Shown: positions 46,294 to 56,020 of the stretch, in pieces
Position numbering within the stretch: the stretch's first letter is position 1
How the letters are laid out: every line of letters begins with the position of its first letter
Position numbers and translations under genes: made by a program
Notes under the pieces: generated by a model
Seen by the model: the letters and a program-made list of their open reading frames with translations, nothing else
Told to the model about the DNA's origin: nothing
Database searches by the model: none
Source of the DNA: Roseburia sp.
Lineage (GTDB): Bacteria > Bacillota > Clostridia > Oscillospirales > Ruminococcaceae
Assembly (NCBI GenBank): GCA_023666265.1
Contig: JAMPCH010000006.1
Location: forward strand, 1-64,000
Length of the DNA: 64,000 nt
Direction: 5' to 3'

Positions 46294-48099
46294 ATGAAAA
46301 AAAGAACTTTAGCCGCCGCTTTAAGCCTCGCGCTCCTTTTGAGCGGCTGTGGGACGGCGGAGGCGGACGGCGGCGAGACGAGCGGCGCGGAGACGACCGC
46401 CCCGACCGAGACGACGACCGCCGCGCCCGAGACCCCGACCGAGGAAACGAACGACCTCACCTCGCTCGAGGTGATCCGCCTGATGGGAAACGGGACGAAC
46501 CTCGGGAACACCCTCGAGGCGTATAACCATTCGGGCTATGTCAACGGCGCGAACCCCGACGGGATGGAGACCGGCTGGGGACAGCCGTATACGACCCCCG
46601 AGATGTTTGAGGATATGAAATCGCTCGGCTTTGATACGGTACGTATCCCGATCGCTTGGACGAACGGGATCAACTATGAGAGCGGCGATTATACGATCGA
46701 CGAGCGGCTTATGAGCCGCGTCGAGACGGTCGTAAACTACGCGCTCGACGCCGACCTTTACGTGATCATCAACGACCACTGGGACGGGAGCTGGTGGGGG
46801 ATGTTCGGCGCGGCGGACGAGACCGTCCGCGAACAAGCGATGGAGCTTTATCGCTCGATGTGGACCCAGATCGGCGAACGCTTTAAGGATTATTCCTATA
46901 AGCTGATCTTTGAGGGGGCGAACGAGGAGCTCGGCGACCGCTTAAACGACGCGGACGTGACCGGGTCGAAGGGGAAGCTTACCCCGAACCAATGCTATGA
47001 AAAAACGAACGAGATCAACGCCGAATTTGTTAAGACGATCCGCGCGATCGGCGGTAAGAACGCCGACCGCTTCCTCCTCGTCGCGGGGTATAACACCGAC
47101 ATCGAAAAAACCTGTGACGACCGCTTTAAGATGCCCGAGGACAGCGCCGAGAATAAGCTCCTCCTCTCCGTCCATTATTATACGCCGTGGGATTACTGCG
47201 GGACGGACAGCGTGAATACGTGGGGTTCTCCGTCGGACTATGAGGAACAAAACCGTCTCTTTGAGATGATGAGTAAGTATTCGGAACAGGGCTATGGCGT
47301 CGTGATCGGCGAATACGCCGTTATGATGAAAAACGGCGGGATCAAGCCCGGGACGGATCGTTTTTACGATAACGTTTTGGATAACTGTGACCTTTACGAC
47401 TTTTGCCCCGTCCTGTGGGACTGCAGCAACTTCTATAAGCGGTCGAGTCGGACGACCTCGGACGATTCGTTAAAACAGCTCTTTGACGAGCGCCGCCGCG
47501 AGAACGAAGCCTCGCGCACGACCGAGGAGATCAAAGCCGCCGCGCGCGAAAAGCTCGATGAAACGTATAAAACCGCGCAGGATACCCAGATGGAGGGGAT
47601 CGAGCTTCCGCCCTCGGACGATATGGCGATCGCGTGGATCATGTACGCGAGCAGCGATTACGGGATCTCGTACAGCGTCGGCGACACCTATGACCCGACG
47701 AACTGCTCGACGGGGATCATCGCCAAGAACGCCGAGATCACGGGCGAGGGGACGTATACCGTGAGCCTCGACCTCTCGGGGAGCGGGACGGCGAAGGGTG
47801 TATCCTTCTCGGCGCTCGGGATCTCAAACGGCGAGAGCTTCTTCCCCGGTTATACGATCTCGATCGACGAGATCCTCATAAACGGCGAAGCCTTTACGCT
47901 CGAGGGGAAGGAATATACCTCGAGCGACGACGGGAAGTGTACCCGCGTCAACCTCTATAACTCGTATATCTCCGACCCGCCGCCCGAGGCGCGGACGCCC
48001 GACGGCGACCTGACCGGCTGTTCGCCTCAGATCATGCCGATCGGGAAGCGTAAGGTCGTCGAGACGATCGAGGTGACCTTTACGCTCCACGCGCCGTAA
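46294..48099 (+). CDS. GH5 cellulase/endoglucanase lipoprotein
   Basis: 601 residues. Lipobox LLSGC near residue 19, then a Thr/Glu/Pro-rich linker to about 52. The GH5 barrel covers about 60-375: GNGTNLGNTLEAYN, GFDTVRIPIAWTNGI, VIINDHWDGSWW, acid/base Glu in IFEGANEEL, SVHYYTPWDY, nucleophile Glu in YGVVIGEYAVMMKN, and CPVLWDCSNFY. The rest is a coil and a beta domain (about 450-600) that may bind carbohydrate. It would hydrolyse beta-glucan at the cell surface. Own promoter and terminator, so monocistronic. Confidence 0.9.
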   Translation: MKKRTLAAALSLALLLSGCGTAEADGGETSGAETTAPTETTTAAPETPTEETNDLTSLEVIRLMGNGTNLGNTLEAYNHSGYVNGANPDGMETGWGQPYTTPEMFEDMKSLGFDTVRIPIAWTNGINYESGDYTIDERLMSRVETVVNYALDADLYVIINDHWDGSWWGMFGAADETVREQAMELYRSMWTQIGERFKDYSYKLIFEGANEELGDRLNDADVTGSKGKLTPNQCYEKTNEINAEFVKTIRAIGGKNADRFLLVAGYNTDIEKTCDDRFKMPEDSAENKLLLSVHYYTPWDYCGTDSVNTWGSPSDYEEQNRLFEMMSKYSEQGYGVVIGEYAVMMKNGGIKPGTDRFYDNVLDNCDLYDFCPVLWDCSNFYKRSSRTTSDDSLKQLFDERRRENEASRTTEEIKAAAREKLDETYKTAQDTQMEGIELPPSDDMAIAWIMYASSDYGISYSVGDTYDPTNCSTGIIAKNAEITGEGTYTVSLDLSGSGTAKGVSFSALGISNGESFFPGYTISIDEILINGEAFTLEGKEYTSSDDGKCTRVNLYNSYISDPPPEARTPDGDLTGCSPQIMPIGKRKVVETIEVTFTLHAP

Positions 48100-48142
48100 T
48101 TAAGATTTTTGTCCCTTATTATTTAAGGCAGGAGATAAAAAT

Positions 48143-48178
48143 ACCGACCGTTTCCGATAGGGGGACGGTCGGTTTTTT
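48143..48178 (+). terminator. Terminator of GH5 gene
   Basis: ACCGACCGT and ACGGTCGGT around a 13-base loop, followed by TTTTTT. Confidence 0.9.
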
Positions 48179-48206
48179 GTCGGGCTCGGCTCGTGGACTT
48201 GGGCGA

Positions 48207-48458
48207 TTATTCCCGAAACTCGAGAAGCTTATACGGCTCTGTTCTGAGGGCGTTCGCGAGGTTAAAGAGGGCTTCGAGCGAGATGTTGCGGATAATGTTC
48301 GGCGCCTCGATCGCGCTTAAATGGGATCGACTGATCCCCGCGAGCTCGGCGAGCTCCTCTTGGGTATATCCCGCCAGCTTCCGATAATAGGCGATGTTGA
48401 GCCCGAGCTGGATATACTTAAACTCGTTGACCTTTGAGATCTTCGTGGATTTTGACAT
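48207..48458 (-). CDS. XRE-family HTH regulator
   Basis: 83 residues: FKYIQLGLNIAYYRKLAGYT, QEELAELAGISRSHLSAIEA, ISLEALFNLANALRTEPYKL. A single HTH domain without sensor. It is divergent from the secreted protein gene at 48595, whose AT-rich promoter region it might control. GGAGGGG precedes its ATG. Confidence 0.82.
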   Translation of the reverse strand: MSKSTKISKVNEFKYIQLGLNIAYYRKLAGYTQEELAELAGISRSHLSAIEAPNIIRNISLEALFNLANALRTEPYKLLEFRE

Positions 48459-48529
48459 AGTTTTACCCCTCCTCCCTGTTTAATATTACCAAGTTTTTCC
48501 TCAAAAATACACTTTCCGATAAAAAGCAC

Positions 48530-48558
48530 TTGCATTTTATCAAAAAGCAATATATAAT
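48530..48558 (+). promoter_or_regulatory. Promoter of secreted protein gene
   Basis: TTGCAT (48530-48535), 17-bp spacer, TATAAT (48553-48558), within a very AT-rich stretch in an otherwise GC-rich region. Confidence 0.7.
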
Positions 48559-48594
48559 ATTTATTAAAATATTGCTTAATAAAAGGGGATTGAG

Positions 48595-49422
48595 ATGATG
48601 AAATTCGGGAGGATCGCGGCGCTTTTGGCGGCGGGAGTTATGGCGGTCGCGGGAATGACGGTATGCGCGGGCGCGGAACGCGCCGGGGAAGCGCCGCCCG
48701 TGATCGCGAGCGGGGAGGAGATCGCGACATACTATCCGCAATTAAAAACTGTACAAAAAATCAAGCAAAAGCTAGGATATATGCGGTTTTGCGCGGATTT
48801 TTTGTCTACGGTTTTAATTGCGGATAGTATTATGCTCGCGAACCGCCGAACGGCGGAATATACCCTTCCCGTCGCGGAGGCGGGGGAGCTTAGGATCGAT
48901 CTGAACGCCGAGGCGGCGAGCGTCTATCTGACCGTATACGCGCCCGACGGCGAACCCCTCCCGCCCTCGGGGGAGGAGCGCTCGCTCGGGCGGACGACCG
49001 AGCGCCCCGACGGGGCGCTTTGGCTCGAGTGGGACGGGGACGCCGAACGCTTCGCGGGGTCGGTTGTCTATCCCGTCAAAAAGGGGACGTATCGGATCGT
49101 CCTTCGCCGCCCGTGGTACGGTCGGGGCGGCGGGTCGCTCTCCTTCACCGCGACCTATCCCGCCTCGCCCCCGCCGGGGACGGCGAGGCTCGATCACTTC
49201 ACGTTTATTTTCGAGCGGTGGACGCGCCTTCGCCTCGGCACGGTTTTGAGCGGCGAGAGCGGCGACCCCGCCGAAGAAGTCGTATGGACAAGCTCCGATC
49301 CCTCGGTCGTCTCCGTTTCACCGTCGGGGAAGCTCACCTGCAAAAAAAGGGGGACGGCGACCGTCACCGCGACCCTCGGGGACGGTAAGCTAAAGCTTAA
49401 GCTTAAGATCACGGTCAAGTAG
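48595..49422 (+). CDS. Secreted protein with C-terminal BIG2-like Ig domain
   Basis: 275 residues. Signal peptide about 1-27 (AALLAAGVMAVAGMTVCAGA). The middle contains a jelly-roll-like segment (LPVAEAGELRIDLNAEAASV, VYPVKKGTYRIVLRRPW), as in pre-peptidase C-type domains. The last 70 residues are a bacterial Ig-like group 2 domain: VVWTSSDPSVVSVSPSGKLT, KRGTATVTATLGDG. Probably surface or secreted, binding sugar or protein. No anchor is seen. Confidence 0.78.
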   Translation: MMKFGRIAALLAAGVMAVAGMTVCAGAERAGEAPPVIASGEEIATYYPQLKTVQKIKQKLGYMRFCADFLSTVLIADSIMLANRRTAEYTLPVAEAGELRIDLNAEAASVYLTVYAPDGEPLPPSGEERSLGRTTERPDGALWLEWDGDAERFAGSVVYPVKKGTYRIVLRRPWYGRGGGSLSFTATYPASPPPGTARLDHFTFIFERWTRLRLGTVLSGESGDPAEEVVWTSSDPSVVSVSPSGKLTCKKRGTATVTATLGDGKLKLKLKITVK

Positions 49423-49437
49423 CGGCGAAAATATTTC

Positions 49438-49471
49438 AGTCCGAAGGCGTTGACGCTTTCGGACTTTTTTC
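49438..49471 (+). terminator. Terminator of secreted protein gene
   Basis: AGTCCGAA and TTCGGACT with inner GCGT/ACGC pairing, then TTTTTT. Confidence 0.85.
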
Positions 49472-49483
49472 GTTCCCGAACGA

Positions 49484-49512
49484 TTGACAGATTTGTCATT
49501 TTGTAGTATAAT
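49484..49512 (+). promoter_or_regulatory. Sigma-A promoter of hybrid kinase
   Basis: Perfect TTGACA (49484-49489), 17-bp spacer, perfect TATAAT (49507-49512). Confidence 0.9.
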
Positions 49513-49570
49513 AATAAATAAATGTAAATTTTGGCGGATTTCCGCCCTATCCTATTATCGGAGGGACTTT

Positions 49571-52500
49571 ATGGATCGAGGTATCAAAAACGGCGTTTCG
49601 CCCGAGGCGGAGGAGCTGATCGAGCTAAAGGATCGCGAGGAGCGGTATGAAAAATGGGTTCGCGCGCTCGGCGAGATGTATCATATCCGCTGTTATATCG
49701 ACCTTATGACCGGGACGCACGAGACGATCAAGGAGAATGATCCCTCCGACGCGTCGATCCCGGAGGGCGGCGCGTTTATCGACGCGATCCGCGCCTATTG
49801 TAACGCGAACGTTTTTGTCGAGGATCGCGGCGAATACTTTAAAAAGCTCTCGCCCGAGTATATCGCCTCGCGCGTAAATCCCGAGTCGAAAAGCTATACC
49901 TTCGATTACCGCGAGCTCGTCGGCGAAGGCGCGCGCTGGGTACGCGGTATGGTGACGCTCGTCGATACGGGCGACGACGGCGAGCCGCGCCACGTCGTCT
50001 ATACCGCCCACTATATCGATCAGGAGAAGGAGGAAAAGATCCTCCTCGAGTCGTCGCTCGGGCTGATGCGCGATACCTATTATCGGATCGGCTGTATCGA
50101 CCTTAACCATAACTCCATGCGGACGATCTGTATCTCCGAGTCCGAGCGCGGTGAGAGCGGACTCTTCAGCGAAAATTTCCGCGCCGCGATCCGTGATTTC
50201 GCGAACGACTACGTCCTCCCCGAATACCGCGATCAATTCTTGAACGTGATGCTCCCCGAACAGATGCGGGCGATCTTTGACTCGGGCGCGGATTACTTCG
50301 ATATTACCTACCGCCGCTATGAGAGCGGGGTCGCGACTTGGGTAAGGACAGAGCTCGCGCCGCTCGAGGGCTATTCCCCCGAGAACCGCCGCGTGATGTG
50401 GTACGTTAAAAACATCTCGGAGGAAAAAGCGCTCGAGGAGCGCTTTAGCCAACAGCTCTTAAAAATGAACACCGACTCTAACCTCAGGATCAAGACCATC
50501 CTCGACGGGATCTCGGGCGGCTTTAAGATCAGTAACGACGACGAGCGCTATACCTTTTATTATATCGGCGACGCGGCGGCGCGGCTTTTTGGCTATTCCC
50601 TCGAGGAATTTACCGAAGTCACCCATAACAGCGCGATCGAGGTCATTTATCCCGCCGACCGCGAGGAGGCCGTAAACGGCGTAACGCGCGACCTCGCGGG
50701 GGGCGAGAGCTATTCCGTGAAGTACCGCGTCCAATGTAAGGACGGGAACTTAAAATGGATCGTCGACAGCGGGAAGCGCGTCGTCAGCGACGGCGGGAAG
50801 GTATTATTATACAGCTTTTATCACGACGTGACCGAGCTCGAGGAGCATAACGAGCGGCTAAAGGACGCGCTCATGATGATCAGCTATATGGTGCGCTCGC
50901 TCGGCTGTGGGATCTTCGCCTATGAATATTTCCCGGGCGAGCCGATCCGTAAGATTCTCGTGATGAACGACGAGGCGAAGCGGCTTTTTGGCTGTCTCGG
51001 ACAGGAAAATCTCGCCAAGATCGACATCGGGCGGATCATGCGCGAGAATATCTATCCCGAGGATCTCGCCGAGGTCGGGCGCGCGACGGCGACGATCCGC
51101 GAGCCGGGCGACAGCGTCTTTTACGAATTTCGGATCCACCACGCGGACGGGAAGCTCTACCGCGTTCAGGTGAAATCCGAGCTGCTCGAATTTGAGGGCG
51201 GGAAGCGCTTTATTTTAAGCTCGATGCTCGATATTACCGAGAAGAGCGAGCTTTATGACATTTTAAAGGAGGAGCGGGCGCGGTATCAGGAGGCGCTCCT
51301 CTCCGACTGTGAATACGCCTATTCCTTTGACCTCACGGCGGGGTTGATCGAGCGGGACATCATTACGAAGGAGGGCGTAAACCTCTTCCGCGAGCTCGGT
51401 CTGACGCTCCCCGTCTCCTTCGACGAAATGACGGAGAAATGGGTGGAGAGCTTCCGACCCGAGTTTCTGACCGAGGAGAGCGACCGCTGTCTGACCTGTG
51501 CGGCGCTCCGCGAGCGCTTTTTAAACGGGGAACAGGCGACCGAGCTCGAATACCGCACGCCCGCGACCGACCGCTATACCCGCGTGACCGCGCTTACTTC
51601 CCAAAGTGAGAGAAACGGGCATATCATGGCGATCGTATTCGCGACGGATACGACCGAGCGTAAGCGCATGGAAAATCAGACGCGTCAGGCGCTCCTCGAG
51701 GCGTATGAGGCGGCGAAGCGGGCGAATTCGGCGAAGTCCGACTTCCTCTCGCGTATGAGCCACGATATCCGTACCCCGCTCAACGCGATCATCGGTATGA
51801 CCGCGATCGCGGGGACTCACCTCGACGATACCGAGCGGATCAAGGATTGTCTCGGTAAGATCACGGTCTCGGCGGGTCACCTCCTCGGGCTGATCAACGA
51901 GGTCCTCGATATGTCTAAGATCGAGTCGGGTAAGATCGACCTTAACGAGGAGGAGTTTAACCTCTCCGACCTCGTCGACGCACTCATTCTGATGATCCGC
52001 CCCCAGATCAAGGCGAAGGGTCAGGAGCTCAACGTCAGCATCAAGGACGTCGCCCACGAGCGCGTCATCGGCGACCGCTCACGGATCCAACAGTCCTTCC
52101 TCAACTTTTTAAGTAACGCGATCAAATATACCCCCGACGGCGGGACGATCGGCTTTTATATCACCGAGAAGGGTTCTCGCCACGATCGGGTCGGCTGGTA
52201 CGAATTCGTCTTTGAGGATACCGGGATCGGTATGACCCCCGAGTTCGCGGCGCATATCTTTGAGCCGTTTACCCGCGCCAAGGATACCCGCGTCAACGAG
52301 ATCCAAGGGACGGGTCTCGGTATGGCGATCGCGGATAACCTCGTCCGTATGATGAACGGCTCGATCAAGGTCGAGAGCGAGCTTAATAAAGGCTCGCGGT
52401 TTATCGTGACGATGTCGCTTAAGCTCCAGGAGAGCGAGGACGCGTCTTATGACGACTTTATCGACCTCCCCGTCCTCGTGGCGGACGACGACCCCGTGAC

Positions 52501-53272
52501 GCGGGAGAACGCCTGTCGTATCCTCGACGAGATGGGGATGAAGAGCGAGGCGGTCAAGGACGGGCGAGAGGCGGTCGACCGCGCGATCGAGCGCCACGAG
52601 GCGGGCGACGACTTTTTCGCCGTGATCCTCGACTGGCGGATGCCGAATCTCGACGGGATCGGTGCGGCGCGGGAAATTCGTCGGGCGATCGGTCCCGACG
52701 TCCCGATCATTATTATCTCCGCCTATGACTGGTCGGATATCGAGCTCGAGGCGCGCGCCGCCGGCGCGGACGCCTTTATCGGGAAGCCGCTCTTTAAGTC
52801 GCGGTTCGCGCGGCTCTTCCGCGATATGCTGACGGGCGGCGAGGATCGCTACGCCGCCGACGACGTAAAAGACATTCTCCGCGAGGATTTCGCGGGCTGT
52901 CGCGCCCTCCTCGTCGAGGATAACGAGCTGAACGCCGAGATCGCGGGTGAGCTTCTCAATATGATGAACGTCGAGGTCGAGTACGCCGTCAACGGTCAGG
53001 AGGCGGTCGACCGCTTCGCCGCGTCCGAGCCGAATTATTTTAAGATCATCTTTATGGATATCCAGATGCCCGTTTTAAACGGGAACGAGGCGACCCGCGC
53101 GATCCGCGCTCTCTCGCGGCGGGACGCCAAGGGGATACCGATCATCGCGATGACGGCGAACGCCTTCTCCGACGATATAAAGGCGTCGATGGAGGCGGGG
53201 ATGAACGAGCATATCGCCAAGCCGCTCGATCTTAAACAGTTCGTCAAGGTCCTCCGCCGCTGGCTACGGTAA
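49571..53272 (+). CDS. Multi-PAS hybrid histidine kinase with two receiver domains
   Basis: 1233 residues, no membrane segment, so a cytosolic sensor. PAS-like domains occupy about 20-700; one clear unit is TILDGISGGFKISNDDERYT with TEVTHNSAIEVIYPADREEA. HisKA follows with His731 in SRMSHDIRTPLNAIIGMTAI, then HATPase_c (NFLSNAIKYTPDGGTIGFYI, FEDTGIGM, GTGLGMAIADNLVRMMNGSI). Receiver 1 has LVADDDPVTREN and VILDWRMPNLDGIG; receiver 2 has LLVEDNELNAEI and IIFMDIQMPVLNGNEATRAI. No HPt domain or output domain. ATG 49571 chosen for GGAGGGAC. Signal and target unknown; the next gene is a chemoreceptor. Confidence 0.93.
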   Translation: MDRGIKNGVSPEAEELIELKDREERYEKWVRALGEMYHIRCYIDLMTGTHETIKENDPSDASIPEGGAFIDAIRAYCNANVFVEDRGEYFKKLSPEYIASRVNPESKSYTFDYRELVGEGARWVRGMVTLVDTGDDGEPRHVVYTAHYIDQEKEEKILLESSLGLMRDTYYRIGCIDLNHNSMRTICISESERGESGLFSENFRAAIRDFANDYVLPEYRDQFLNVMLPEQMRAIFDSGADYFDITYRRYESGVATWVRTELAPLEGYSPENRRVMWYVKNISEEKALEERFSQQLLKMNTDSNLRIKTILDGISGGFKISNDDERYTFYYIGDAAARLFGYSLEEFTEVTHNSAIEVIYPADREEAVNGVTRDLAGGESYSVKYRVQCKDGNLKWIVDSGKRVVSDGGKVLLYSFYHDVTELEEHNERLKDALMMISYMVRSLGCGIFAYEYFPGEPIRKILVMNDEAKRLFGCLGQENLAKIDIGRIMRENIYPEDLAEVGRATATIREPGDSVFYEFRIHHADGKLYRVQVKSELLEFEGGKRFILSSMLDITEKSELYDILKEERARYQEALLSDCEYAYSFDLTAGLIERDIITKEGVNLFRELGLTLPVSFDEMTEKWVESFRPEFLTEESDRCLTCAALRERFLNGEQATELEYRTPATDRYTRVTALTSQSERNGHIMAIVFATDTTERKRMENQTRQALLEAYEAAKRANSAKSDFLSRMSHDIRTPLNAIIGMTAIAGTHLDDTERIKDCLGKITVSAGHLLGLINEVLDMSKIESGKIDLNEEEFNLSDLVDALILMIRPQIKAKGQELNVSIKDVAHERVIGDRSRIQQSFLNFLSNAIKYTPDGGTIGFYITEKGSRHDRVGWYEFVFEDTGIGMTPEFAAHIFEPFTRAKDTRVNEIQGTGLGMAIADNLVRMMNGSIKVESELNKGSRFIVTMSLKLQESEDASYDDFIDLPVLVADDDPVTRENACRILDEMGMKSEAVKDGREAVDRAIERHEAGDDFFAVILDWRMPNLDGIGAAREIRRAIGPDVPIIIISAYDWSDIELEARAAGADAFIGKPLFKSRFARLFRDMLTGGEDRYAADDVKDILREDFAGCRALLVEDNELNAEIAGELLNMMNVEVEYAVNGQEAVDRFAASEPNYFKIIFMDIQMPVLNGNEATRAIRALSRRDAKGIPIIAMTANAFSDDIKASMEAGMNEHIAKPLDLKQFVKVLRRWLR

Positions 53273-53371
53273 ATTTTGTCATTTTTATCGTTATTTTCGC
53301 CGCCGACCGCGCCGAAACGAAAAAAATTCGCGATTTTTTTGCAAAATTCGTTAAAAAATCCTAAATTTGTC

Positions 53372-53401
53372 TTGACAGCGGCGAATAAGATGTGTTATAA
53401 T
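53372..53401 (+). promoter_or_regulatory. Promoter of chemoreceptor gene
   Basis: TTGACA (53372-53377), 18-bp spacer, TATAAT (53396-53401). The transcript leader is about 400 bases. Confidence 0.8.
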
Positions 53402-53805
53402 AAAGCTTGATAAATGGGTTTTGTCGCTTTTTACGACAAAACAAAAGGGACGGCGGCTTTTCGCTTGCGCTCCTTCCCCAAAAAAAATTTTTAAAATCAT
53501 TTTTGGGAAGGCGGCGAAGCCGGCGGGTCTGTTTAAGGATATAAAACACGGGTCGCGGCGACGGGTCGTTCTTTCGCGCCGAGCGGACGGTTCGCGTTTT
53601 TATCATAAAACTTTTTTAAGGAAGCTCCGAAGTCGGAGGCGTTTCGTAACGACGGGTCATACGGATCATACGGGGAAAGGATTGAACCGTGGGTCGCGCC
53701 TTGATCCCGCTCGGGCGCTCGCCGCGCCGCGGATCGTCGGAGGATCGGTGCTTCTTTAAGCTTGTCAAATGCAGGATTTATTTGACTGAAAGGGGTTTCA
53801 AAACA
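53402..53805 (+). other. Long leader of chemoreceptor gene
   Basis: It contains hairpin GTTTTGTCG-CTTTTTA-CGACAAAAC (about 53417-53442) and two facing copies of the GGGAAGG motif (53468-53485 reverse, 53509-53525 forward), which can pair with each other. A long frame here joins the receptor but lacks similarity and a ribosome site, so I treat it as untranslated. Confidence 0.5.
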
Positions 53806-55491
53806 ATGAAAAACATTAAGGTTGCCGGGAAGCTGATCATTTCTTTCGGTGCGGTGTTGCTCGTTTTACTCGTGGTCATTATTTTCGCCGTGATGGCGAT
53901 GACCTCGATCAGAGGGACGTTCGACGAGTTTTATTTAAAACAGTATACGAACGTTAAGTATATCGACGACATCGAGCTGAACGTAAATGTCGCGACGAGA
54001 CATATCCTCGTCGCTATGAGTAGCAACGATACCGACACGATCACCGAGCGTCTCACCGAGGCGAACAACGCCCTCGGGACGGCGGACGAGATGATCGCGG
54101 CGCTCGAGGGGAATTATACCGGCGATATGTCGGATATCAACGCGGTCGACGCGGCGGTAGGTACCTTTGAGGAGGTTTTTGAGGAATTCGGCGCTTTTGC
54201 GATCGATAATCGGGACGAGGAAGCGCAGGCGCTCTATAACTCAAAGCTCCTCCCCGCTTTCGCGACGCTGAACGCGGCGGTCGAGACGGCGGCGACGCAT
54301 ATGGACGAAAGAGCTCAGGCGGCGCATGACAGCGGTATGAGCAACATCCAGTCGACGATCATCATTATGATCGTTTGCGGCGTACTCGCCTTCATTATCG
54401 GTATCTTCTTCGCGATGTATATCACGGTCTCCTTCACGAGAGTACTCAGAGAGGTCGAGACGAATTCGCTCAAGCTCGCGAGAGGCGACTTCCACGCGAC
54501 GATCACCTACGAGGGGAAGGACGAATTCGGCAGTCTCGCGAACGCTGTCCGTCAGATCGCGACCTGTCTGCGCGGCGTTATCGCGGATATCGATATGGTA
54601 CTTACCGAGGCGTCCAACGGGAACTTCCAGGTACATACGAGAGACGAGGCGCTTTACGTCGGCGAGCTCGGTCACATCCTTACCGCGATGAGAGCCTTTA
54701 TTTCTAAGATGAACGAGGCGATGTATAAGATCAATAACGCCTCCGAACAGGTAGCGGCGGGGTCGGATCAAGTCTCCTCCGGCGCACAGGCGCTGTCTCA
54801 GGGCGCGATGGAACAGGCTTCGTCCGTTGAGGAATTAGCGGCGACGATCACCGCGATCTCGAGTAAGATCACGGCGAACGCCGACGACGCGGCGCACGCG
54901 AGCGAACAGACGAATGTCGCCGGCTCCGAGATGCGTAACGCGGCGAATAAGATGAACCAGCTCGTTGCGGCGATGAATGAGATCCAGAACTCCTCGAGCG
55001 AGACCAAAAAGATCATCAAGACGATCGAAGATATCGCCTTCCAGACGAATATTCTCGCGCTGAACGCCGCGGTAGAGGCGGCGAGAGCGGGCGCCGCCGG
55101 TAAGGGCTTCGCGGTCGTAGCCGACGAAGTACGTAACCTCGCGGGTAAGAGCGCGGACGCGGCGAAGAATACGACCGACCTGATCGAGGGTACGGTCGCG
55201 GCGATCGATCGCGGAAATACCTTAGTGGAAGAAGTCGCGCAGGAGATCGGCGCGGTATCCAAGGCGACGGACGAGGTAGCGGTACTCAACGAGAAGATCT
55301 CGGGCGCGGCGAAGGAAGCCGCCGACTCGATCAATCAGGTCACCGTCGGGATCGATCAGATCTCGGGCGTTGTTCAGACGAACTCGGCGACCTCGGAGGA
55401 ATCCGCCGCCGCGTCGGAAGAGCTTTCCGGTCAGGCGCAGATGCTGAAGGATCTCGTAGCGGAATTCAAGCTGAAGGAAGCCGCAGAATAA
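53806..55491 (+). CDS. Methyl-accepting chemotaxis protein
   Basis: 561 residues. TM1 at about 9-30 ([20 protein letters not shown]), a four-helix-bundle sensor (about 31-180), TM2 at about 185-208 ([20 protein letters not shown]), HAMP to about 265, then a signalling coiled coil with the conserved tip [20 protein letters not shown] and [19 protein letters not shown]. It senses ligands outside the cell and controls CheA. ATG 53806 has AAAGGGG upstream and starts right before TM1. Followed by a strong terminator. Confidence 0.95.
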   Translation: MKNIKVAGKLIISFGAVLLVLLVVIIFAVMAMTSIRGTFDEFYLKQYTNVKYIDDIELNVNVATRHILVAMSSNDTDTITERLTEANNALGTADEMIAALEGNYTGDMSDINAVDAAVGTFEEVFEEFGAFAIDNRDEEAQALYNSKLLPAFATLNAAVETAATHMDERAQAAHDSGMSNIQSTIIIMIVCGVLAFIIGIFFAMYITVSFTRVLREVETNSLKLARGDFHATITYEGKDEFGSLANAVRQIATCLRGVIADIDMVLTEASNGNFQVHTRDEALYVGELGHILTAMRAFISKMNEAMYKINNASEQVAAGSDQVSSGAQALSQGAMEQASSVEELAATITAISSKITANADDAAHASEQTNVAGSEMRNAANKMNQLVAAMNEIQNSSSETKKIIKTIEDIAFQTNILALNAAVEAARAGAAGKGFAVVADEVRNLAGKSADAAKNTTDLIEGTVAAIDRGNTLVEEVAQEIGAVSKATDEVAVLNEKISGAAKEAADSINQVTVGIDQISGVVQTNSATSEESAAASEELSGQAQMLKDLVAEFKLKEAAE

Positions 55492-55511
55492 GGCAACACA
55501 TGATAAATACC

Positions 55512-55548
55512 ACCACGGGCTTGCGCTCTCGCGCAAGCCCGTGGTTTT
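55512..55548 (+). terminator. Terminator of chemoreceptor gene
   Basis: ACCACGGGCTTGCG and CGCAAGCCCGTGGT form a 14-bp perfect stem, then TTTTG. Confidence 0.92.
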
Positions 55549-55597
55549 GTGTTATGTGGGAACGAAAGAGAGATTTTTAAGAGATTTTTAAGAATGA

Positions 55598-56020
55598 AAA
55601 ATTTTAGCCGGGGCTTTGCCCCGAACCCCACTTCCTTTTGTGCCAAAAGGAAGCGAAAATCAATATCTATTTTTTCTAATAATCATTAAGCGACAAGCCT
55701 TGATGACATTTTCAAGTTTTGTATTAAACTCGTACAAGTTTGCTTATAATTATTACGACAACAAGTATTTTGTTGATGCCGCTATTTAATTAAATTTTCT
55801 TTCGGATATAAACTTTTCGAATAGCTGAAATTATAAAATCTACTGTTCGTTCGTCTAAAGATTACAAAAGTTTAGGTCAAGCCTTTTCAAAGGCTTGTAG
55901 GGTTCGGGGGTGCGACAGGATGTCGCATAGCAAGCGCCCCAAGCGCCGCACGGACGCGGCGCAAAACAAAGCGCTTGCAACGGAGCGCCCTCGCCGTAAC
56001 TTTTACTTCTTAATGCTTTC
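55598..56020. other. Gene-free island: AT-rich core flanked by palindrome clusters
   Basis: 55598-55660 holds GGGGC-TTT-GCCCC and TTCCTTTT-GTGCC-AAAAGGAA. 55670-55870 is very AT-rich with no frame. 55876-55985 holds CAAGCCTTT/AAAGGCTTG, TGCGACA-GGA-TGTCGCA, GCGCCGC-ACGGAC-GCGGCGC, closed by CAAGCGC/GCGCTTG. This layout suggests the remnant of a mobile or repeat element or a structured RNA. Confidence 0.5.

Noticed and set aside
53689-53805. N-terminal extension of the chemoreceptor
   Set aside because: 39 extra codons without a ribosome site; the normal membrane start is at 53806 with AAAGGGG.
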